A stretch of DNA of 64,000 nt from Ascarosepion bandense. Taxonomy: Eukaryota; Mollusca; Cephalopoda; Sepiida; Sepiidae. Shown here piece after piece: positions 57,617 through 64,000 of this stretch. Both the position numbers and the translations under genes were made by a program. Each line of letters starts with the position of its first letter. The first letter of the stretch is position 1. The notes under the pieces were generated by a model. The model was given only the letters and a program-made list of their open reading frames with translations. It was not told the DNA's origin and did not search any database. The stretch covers positions 5,525,501 through 5,589,500 of the forward strand of contig JBBBDQ010000330.1 of NCBI GenBank assembly GCA_037127315.1, read 5' to 3'.

Positions 57617-58299
57617 CTCTTACTCTTTGAGTGGCTCTTGGGCCATGAACATCATTGTGTTAAAAAAATACTTTGGCAGTGTGTTGTTGTAGGGGGCTGC
57701 TGAGTATTTGATCAGTTCTCTCCAGGTGTCTGGGTTCATAAGCTGGACAAGTATTCATTTATATGCCTTGGCCAAGTAGCCTTGCTGTAGCCAATTCCTC
57801 TCCAGGATGTCCTCCAACTTGAAAGTTTGCCTTGGCCATGATTCCATCTGCCCTGACTGCTGACTTTAAGAGTCATCATGGAGTGCAGTCTAACCTTACA
57901 AGTAGCTAGCTATTGTGACATATTTTTAACATAAAAAATTCATTTTTATAGATTAGATATCTTGTATCAACAAAACTAACTTTAAGGTTGTTGTGGCTTG
58001 GATACTATGCAGGACATATACACACACTCTATAAAACAAAAAAGTGAGTCACCCACTGGATTCTGAAAAATCATCTATAATTGACAGTTTGCCTGTTATT
58101 CTTTTTTCAACTAAATTATTAGCCCACAAACTTTTTAGGAAGGTTTTTATCTTTTTTTTATTTTTTATTTTTTTATTATTATTTTTAAGTTGGCTACCAT
58201 GCACTCAAATGGGTTTAAATTTAGTTTTTTAACTTTCTAGCTTAGGAGTTCAATTAAAATAAATCAAAGAAAATTTAGATCAGAGAGGCCCAAAAAGCT
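57617..58299. other. unassigned region
   Basis: 57640-57900 has balanced composition (CTCTCCAGGTGTCTGGGTTC, CCTTGGCCAAGTAGCCTTGC) and may be an old repeat. No protein recognised. Confidence 0.5.
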
Positions 58300-59830
58300 T
58301 TTTCTTGTCGCTGTTTATCTCACCCCGTAACCACGGTTCAAAAATGTTATTCACTGCAGACTGAATTCACGCGTCGTTTTACGATTTTTCGGTCTTATTA
58401 CTTCCTTTTTGCTAATAGTGCGCGAAAAATGAGTTCCGAAACCAAACAAATCGCGGAGTAATTGTTCAACAGGAGTAAATCGGCCGAAATAAATATCCTA
58501 CGCACCATGTCATTCAGCGGTGAATCAGATCTGAGAATAGTGGTACGGGGTGAGATATAGTCCGATTTATTTCTGGCCGATATGAAAAAAAAGGTAGGTT
58601 TCTTCAATAAATAATTATCGATTTGAGTTCAGCATGTATATTTGCACTGAATTTAAGGATGTTTTGGAAAGATTTGAAGGGGTAAAGGCCTTCGGGGAAC
58701 AAAACAAAAAAAGTTTACCTTTTTAAAATTTCAATATAATAAAACTTAGGTACGGAAAATGAGTGGAGGTACCTAAATATTTTTCTGCTCGATAAAATGA
58801 AAAAAAAAGGTAGGTTTCTTCGATAAACAATTACCGATTTGAGTTCAGCATATACATTTGTTTTGTACGGAAATCCGGATGTTTTGGAAATATTTTGAAG
58901 GGGTAAAGGCCTTCGGGGAACAAAACAAAAATTTACCTTTTAAAAATAAGAAACTTTTCCTTGAAATTTTAATTTTAGCTTAATTGAAAGCTAATTTACT
59001 ATTTCCAGTAAGCAAAATACTCTGGGTTTGTTTCAAACAAATTATATTCATTGAGTTTTTAACAGTTTTTATTAGTCTAAAAAATGGGGGCAACTTAGTA
59101 GCCAAACAAACATTTGGGAGGCCTGACTCCTCGTGCATCCGTGGAATCGGGAATGTTCAACACACCAGACGTGCCACAACACAACTTTTTATTTGTTCCC
59201 AGATGATGTAGTTAAGTTTGAATTTAAAAAATGACATCATAACAAAAATAAAACAAAGCACAAATTTATTATATTTCCCATGAAACAGTAAAAACTGGAT
59301 TTCAGTTTCGTGAAAAGAACGAAGGAACGCGTAGGATATTGATTCTATCTGTTTAATAAGTAGTAACAGAGTCGTGGGAATGACAAGATAAAAAAAAAAG
59401 GAGGAAAAATTACAAAATAAAAAAAACTGAGGGGAAAAAAACAACAAAAACGACTAGACTTTAATGGGGACACGAATTGTTATTAACTCTCTCGGTAGAA
59501 GTAGTAAATCAAAGATAAACTGTCGGTTGCTGACGATCGAGGTGTCAAATAGGACGGGTTGGTGGTTTATTATTTCTCTGTGCGCAATGCTCTGCAAACG
59601 GTGTGTAGAATGTTAGCCGGGAATGTGTCTGATCTGATCTCATTCGGTTGTCCTCAGTTGAAACTGGTTGGAAGCTATGCTTCTTTGAGCATCTAATGGG
59701 GCTTGACTTTTTTTTACTATTAAGTGGCTTGCAATAATAGCATGTCTTTCATTGTGCGATTACTTTTTATCTCCACCCCAACTCGTTGTTGAAAACGGTG
59801 GTCCTTTTAAAAGGGTATTCTCAGATTTGA
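58300..59830. other. CpG-rich stretch, possible regulatory region or young element
   Basis: CpG dinucleotides are far denser than elsewhere: about 19 in 58320-58580 alone. Examples are TTCACGCGTCGTTTTACG, AATCGCGGAG and GGTACGGGG, with further clusters at 59115-59175 and 59450-59660. The rest of the window is CpG-poor. A promoter or first exon of a host gene, or a young unmethylated element, would both fit. I found no clear TATA box, splice-bounded ORF or known protein. Repeat D sequence (58960-59020) and a direct repeat (58571-58942) lie inside. Confidence 0.4.
58571..58942. repeat. direct repeat pair, about 150 bp
   Basis: 58571-58725 and 58781-58942 share AAAAAGGTAGGTTTCTTC, GATTTGAGTTCAGCAT, GATGTTTTGGAAA and AAGGCCTTCGGGGAACAAAA. 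The spacer between them is about 55 bp. Function unknown. Confidence 0.85.
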
Positions 59831-60025
59831 TTAACCGTACACTCTCCGATTATTATTTGGGTGGGTGGGGGGGGGATCCAAACTAACCACTCCGTTTTTT
59901 TTTTGTTTTGTTTTTTTAAGAAAATGATCATTTAGAATTGCAAAAACTGTTTTGATACATATTCTAAAATTAATTCAAATTAAAATTCATTGAATTCTAA
60001 AAATCAACCCGTATCATAACGAATC

Positions 60026-60070
<45 letters not shown>

Positions 60071-60609
60071 TGTCTTTCTTTGTTATTTTTTTAAAATCAA
60101 AGTTTAAAAGATAAGAATATTTGAAGTGCTTCGACATGCCTTTTCATAATGTCATAATCAGTTCTTCCTGACAGCACATGATCCTTAAAGAAAATAATAA
60201 CAAAAAATGAAAGACATTAGAAACTGGATTTGTAAAAAATAAATTTTATTTAAAGTAAAAAGTTTGATACAGAAGAAAATCATTTTCTTTTAAATAATAA
60301 TGGGCAGTAATTCAAATTAACCTACTAAATAATTTAAAAATCTTTTTTTCAAGATCCCATTTATTCCAACCCCCTGCTTATAAGATCTTTAAAATAAAAT
60401 CCCAACCTCTTGTCTTGTGTTACATTCTCCAAGCCTTCTTTCAGTTCTTTAGTTTAAATAGAAATGTTTAAAAATCTCAAATTTAAATAAACATATTTTG
60501 TTTCAATCATTGAAAAGAAAAACGAAACTAAACTGCTGGACAGTGTTTAATACATATAAAAAAGAAAAACTAGTGAAGGGCATATATGTGTGTGTTCACC
60601 CTACCTCAT

Positions 60610-60644
<35 letters not shown>

Positions 60645-60728
60645 ATTATAGGTATTTAGTTTAGACCACACTATAAACCTCAGGGACTAGCTTGTCCACC
60701 ATTACTTGTTAGCAAGTCTTCTTTAATT
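59831..60728. other. unassigned AT-rich region
   Basis: (TA)n at 60030-60068 and (CA)n at about 60613-60641. No gene recognised. Confidence 0.6.
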
Positions 60729-61010
60729 TAAAAAAAAAAAAATTATAATCATTTCAGCTGATCAAAAGCAGTAAAGCTACTTAAACACAAGGGGTTACAG
60801 GATGTGAAAAAATAAGTAAAAAGAGAAACATTACTAAGGAGTGGGTAAAACAGAAGAATATATAACGATTGACAGTGCATTTGAATTTTTGGAGACCAAA
60901 GTTGGCTGGAAAGCATGGAGCTGGAAGAGAGTTCCACATGCAAGAAGGGCAAGAAAAGAAACTGTTAGCATAGAAATTAGGGTTACATCTAGCTAATTTA
61001 ACTGTAAATT
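60729..61010 (-). pseudogene. LINE (family C) 3' end relic
   Basis: Reverse-strand fragments SCMWNSLPAPCFPANF and LQKFKCTVNRY are the C-terminal signature of this LINE family. The 3' end is GCTGAAATGATTATAATT and an A run. A 5'-truncated insertion. Confidence 0.7.
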
Positions 61011-61030
61011 AATGAAACCTTGTTGGCAAT

Positions 61031-61137
61031 ACAGTTGAATTTGTTACATTCACTTACACGCAAATACCCTTGGGAAAAGTATGAACTCTGCTCTCTGATT
61101 TCTCGTTCTGAGCTGATATCTACTGCACCACAATGCC
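61031..61137. mobile_element. SINE-A fragments in inverted arrangement
   Basis: 61031-61082 is SINE-A forward (TACATTCACTTACACGCAAA, TACCCTTGGGAAA). 61083-61137 is its head in reverse (CTGATTTCTCGTTCTGAGCT, CTGCACCACAATGCC). The two pieces meet directly. Confidence 0.8.
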
Positions 61138-62635
61138 AATCACGTACTGCATGTAAATTCATAAAGTCTGGGTTCTATAGCTGAGAGTTCATCTAAACAA
61201 TTACCAGGAAAGTGTTTATAGAAAAATCACAAGGAAGCTATATTACAGCAGTGGGAAAATGACTTTAGCTGTAACACCAGATTAGGGTTAATAATATTGC
61301 TGATTGTTTGGATTTTATCAAGAATTTCTAAATGTATAGCAGGAGCACCATATGTGGTAATAGTATTCAAAGTATTGGCAAATGATTGACTTAAAAATGA
61401 TAACCTCTCTATTGGTATTAGTCAACAGCAACCAATACTGTAGGCCTATAACCTGTGTTAGCTTTCAAGTTCTTTCAACCTCACTTTTTAATGCATTGCT
61501 CCTTTTACTGTGTTTGCAGTACAGTTTTACTCAGCTGAGTTTGTCTGTTCACAACCTTTCACACCACTACCATGTTGTGTTTTTGATTTCAGAGGGTGCA
61601 AAGGTCGTTGATGAAGCAAACTTGAAGTGAAGACTGATCCAACAGCTGGGAATTACACCCCCCTAACAAAAACGTCCTTTAGAATAAAGAGTTAACTCAG
61701 GTTAAAAATGTAACAACTATTTGATTTATGCGATTTCTTTTATACAGCAGTTTTAATCCTTCCCAGTTAAAATCAAGTGAAACTTGAATCCCCTTTGAAG
61801 TCAGCTGGTTGTGTTAGCAGTTATTTAAATTTCCGAGTTCTGTTCTTCATAGCCAGCACAAGGTCTTGGTCAAGAGGTCTCTCTATCTCTTTTCTTTCTA
61901 GTCTTCTTTGGTCTGATCTTGATTTTCTGCTCTGTTCTGTCAGCTGTCCAAAATCTCCAGCTAACATAGTCCTGCATCCAACAGGAGGTGGGGGGGGGCA
62001 GTGATCAGAGTTTGGGTTTGGCTGTATTCTATCCTTAGCATCAATTTATTCATAAAAATCCATATTCTCAAAATATCTTTACTGAAGTGGTTTTCTAAAT
62101 TTAGTGTTGTTCAGCCCCATTTTAAGAGTGGCCAGAGGAATCAAGCCACCTCTTTTACTCCAACTCCTTTCACGTCCCATCTCATACTACCACTCTATAT
62201 AGGTGGTACTAATCTCTTTCTTCCTTTTCAGCAGCTAACCTCAGCCTGCTTTCTGTAACAAATCTAAATGTTCAAAATAATGTAGCGAAAAGGGATTTTC
62301 AGTCATTAGTTTTTCTTTATCAGCTTGTCTTATGCCATGATTTCTCCATCAACCAGACCACTCAAAAATTGGGAAAGAAAAGGAAAGAAAGTTTTCACTC
62401 TCCTTAAAACAAAAGTTTATCGTTTTCTCTGTCTATACATTTTTTACAATCAACAGGCCATGCAGCTGGTTTGTCCCTGGTCACTTCAAATTAGTTATCA
62501 AATTTTCCTTATCACTTGTATCCAAAGGAATTCAAATTAATGTTTGGATATAAAGTTGTTTTCTGAATGACTGTCACCAAGATTATGAGGAACAAATGTA
62601 TCAATGGACTTCTGTCTCTTTTTTTGGGTGGTTGA
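61138..62635. other. unassigned region
   Basis: The forward frames at 61382-61630, 61777-62004, 62001-62258 and 62325-62540 match nothing I recognise and their codon use looks random. A G run lies at 61987-61999. No repeat family was identified. Confidence 0.5.
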
Positions 62636-62646
62636 TGTTCTTCCAG

Positions 62647-62713
62647 TCAGTCATGTCTCTTTCGAGACATGATCACCCAAGCGTGTATCACGTATGGCAC
62701 TTAACTGACTGAC
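62647..62713 (+). mobile_element. SINE-A tail-only insertion
   Basis: Only the last 67 or so bases of SINE-A: TCAGTCATGTCTCTTTCGAG to GGCACTTAACTGACTGAC. It is flanked by TGTTCTTCCAG at 62636-62646 and 62714-62724, an 11-bp target duplication. A severely 5'-truncated retroposition event. Confidence 0.9.
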
Positions 62714-62724
62714 TGTTCTTCCAG

Positions 62725-63609
62725 AGAAATCATAATTTATTTTGGGATTTTCTTTTATTAACATTTTCTTCTTTCTAACATCTCATAGATATAGTAAACA
62801 GTCTCCTTATCAGCTGGAAGTGGGAGGGATGGGTAGTCTTGGTTTTGCTCAATCTTACTGAATTCTGGGTTCAATTCTTCTTGGAATTATTTTAAAACAT
62901 GATTTTCCAACATTTATTTTTTAATTTACTTCTCAGCTTTTCAATTCATCTTCCTGCAAATCTCAATAATTATCATCCAGTTAGTAGATTCTTTCCTCTT
63001 CCTTCTTTTCTTTCTTTTTATATTTATCAATCACCTGTGATCACCAGTATCACAAAATATGTAAGAAATTCTGGAGAGAAAAATTATCTAGCACGACTTT
63101 CTTAGCGGTAGACCAAGCAATTGATTCAATATAATCTTTCCACTTCATGTCGGCCGGGAATGTTAGCCTGAGAAGCCACAATGAGTCAGAACTCCTGAAG
63201 GTTAGCATCAGCCATGTTTATGGGAGTTAGATATTACTAGAATATAAAAGATGAAAATTTTATTTAAATCCTAAAACAGTATATAGTAAAAGAAAATAGA
63301 ATATCACTCACTCTGCAGCTATTCAATAGTTACTAGTTTTCAGTCAACGTCAAAGTCGTTTCATCTTCAGAAGAGACAGGCATGATTCACTCATGCCTAA
63401 TTTTTGGGAATCTGTATTTCAAGCAGCACCTCACCATTTCACCAGTTCAGATTTTCACAGTTAGGATTCACCATGTTGCATACGCAGTCAACTCCTCCAT
63501 GTTTCCTTCATATTCCATTAGTAAGAAAGAAGTTCCACTCAGATAGCTTCTTCCTAAAAACTCTTGCTTTTTGGTACAAACTTCTGAGAGAATGCTTCTC
63601 TGCTCACTA
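62725..63609. other. unassigned region
   Basis: No gene recognised. Reverse strand near 63370 reads CTGAAGATGAAACGAC, reminiscent of a PLE end, but it is too degraded to call. Confidence 0.5.
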
Positions 63610-63707
63610 CAACACTGGTTCTCATACAATCACTGAAGTTAAGCAGTGTCAAATCTAGTCAGTACCTAGATGGGTGACTGCTTGGGAATACAAAGTGCTG
63701 TAAGCTT
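63610..63707 (+). pseudogene. 5S rRNA-like sequence
   Basis: CACTGAAGTTAAGCAGTGTC, AGTCAGTACCTAGATGGGTG and ACTGCTTGGGAATACAAAGT match in order the animal 5S rRNA blocks GAAGTTAAGCA, GTACTTGGATGGGTGACC and GCCTGGGAATACC, from about base 25 to the 3' end (GTGCTGTAAGCTT). The first 25 or so bases are missing or unrecognisable. The internal polymerase III promoter region is partly kept. Scattered substitutions mean it is a pseudogene or SINE head, not a working 5S gene. Confidence 0.8.
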
Positions 63708-63870
63708 GGATGTGCAGGTGGTGTAATGGATAACAGCTTGGAATTAAAAATGAGAGAGCTGAGTTCCAATTCCAGTCAGGTTTGTTATATTCATTTATGT
63801 GCAAATACCCTTGAGAAAGGTATAAATCTACCCCTTCTCCCTCTTCCCAGAGAGGAGGTTAATTAGTAGT
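63708..63870 (+). mobile_element. SINE-A, 3'-truncated, fused to 5S-like sequence
   Basis: Starts GGATGTGCAGGTGGTGTAAT with no spacer after the 5S-like segment. It carries the B-box-like GTTCCAATTCC and CAAATACCCTTGAGAAAGGT, and fades after CCCTTCTCCCTC near 63842. The remaining sequence up to 63965 resembles the end of repeat C (AATAACCCACAAAAGGTTGA). Confidence 0.8.
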
Positions 63871-64000
63871 ACTTGTATCGGTAAATCATTATCTCTAAAA
63901 AAAAAATTCTTACAATCTAAAAGTATTAATAAAAATAACCCACAAAAGGTTGATAAACCATAAAAAATGACTGAATCAATCAATCAATCAGAATCTGATC

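Noticed and set aside
59157..59447. 96-codon reverse frame in the CpG-rich zone
   Set aside because: Phe/Leu-rich translation of A-rich text with no recognisable motif.
61382..62540. Series of forward frames of 71-85 codons that might be exons of one gene
   Set aside because: No convincing splice sites, conserved domain or codon bias could be seen; the lengths are within chance for this composition.
63345..63380. CTGAAGATGAAACGAC on the reverse strand as a further hammerhead
   Set aside because: Only one base separates CUGAAGA from GAAAC, so stem II cannot form, and stem I pairs poorly.
63708..63790. Functional tRNA gene at the SINE-A head
   Set aside because: The B-box region is altered and no cloverleaf with a normal anticodon arm can be drawn; it is a SINE head.

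Overview
The window looks like intergenic or intronic DNA from an AT-rich, repeat-dense animal genome. A mollusc is most likely, and a cephalopod such as an octopus is my best guess. The guess rests on the abundance of long (TA)n tracts, a 313-bp tRNA-type SINE present in many copies, Penelope-like elements, and relics of Jockey-like and Tx1-like LINEs. It is inference, not proof. I found no intact host protein-coding gene, no functional tRNA or rRNA gene, and nothing bacterial such as an operon or CRISPR array. Almost every open reading frame is a transposon relic or low-complexity sequence.

Layout. 0-0.9 kb: relic of a Tx1/L1-like LINE. 2.4-8.3 kb: at least three decayed LINE reverse-transcriptase relics with SINE insertions. 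8.6-9.4 kb: internally deleted Tc1/mariner-type element. 11-17.6 kb: a dispersed family (repeat C), LINE 3' ends, a GIY-YIG fragment of a Penelope-like element (PLE), and a foldback with a broken hammerhead core. 19-20 kb: two Helitron-type 3' ends. 21-26.5 kb: SINE-B, a deleted Tc1-like element, then a nearly full-length but dead Jockey-like LINE with a SINE-A inserted. 28-30.5 kb: SINEs, a solo PLE end and a 39-bp minisatellite. 32.9-33.2 kb: two hammerhead-ribozyme-like sequences in tandem. 34.3-38.1 kb: a PLE (reverse transcriptase plus GIY-YIG) flanked by two large inverted hairpins with hammerhead cores. 39.1-41 kb: an LTR and a second PLE with inverted ends, each with a hammerhead. 41.5-47.7 kb: two members of a Helitron-like non-autonomous family, a SINE-B trimer, PLE debris, a 16-bp minisatellite and a mariner relic. 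48.4-55.3 kb: a dispersed AT-rich repeat (repeat D) carrying a complete but dead mariner, plus a large foldback. 55.3-57.6 kb: SINE-A and repeat C copies. 58.3-59.8 kb: the one CpG-rich stretch not explained by a recognised transposon. 60.7-64 kb: LINE and SINE debris, including a 5S-rRNA-like segment joined directly to a SINE-A.

The most interesting signal is the set of hammerhead ribozyme cores at PLE ends. One at 33068-33130 has every conserved core base and three plausible stems, one at 32943-32995 is almost complete, and others sit as inverted pairs at the two ends of PLEs. Hammerheads in Penelope-like elements are an established phenomenon. The perfect-palindrome format and the 133-nt tandem spacing seen here deserve testing. 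Other useful observations are a SINE/LINE pair sharing a 3' tail, nested insertions that give relative ages, and Helitron ends whose hairpins stay paired after CpG decay. All matches to families are from reading the sequence and memory; no database search was run.
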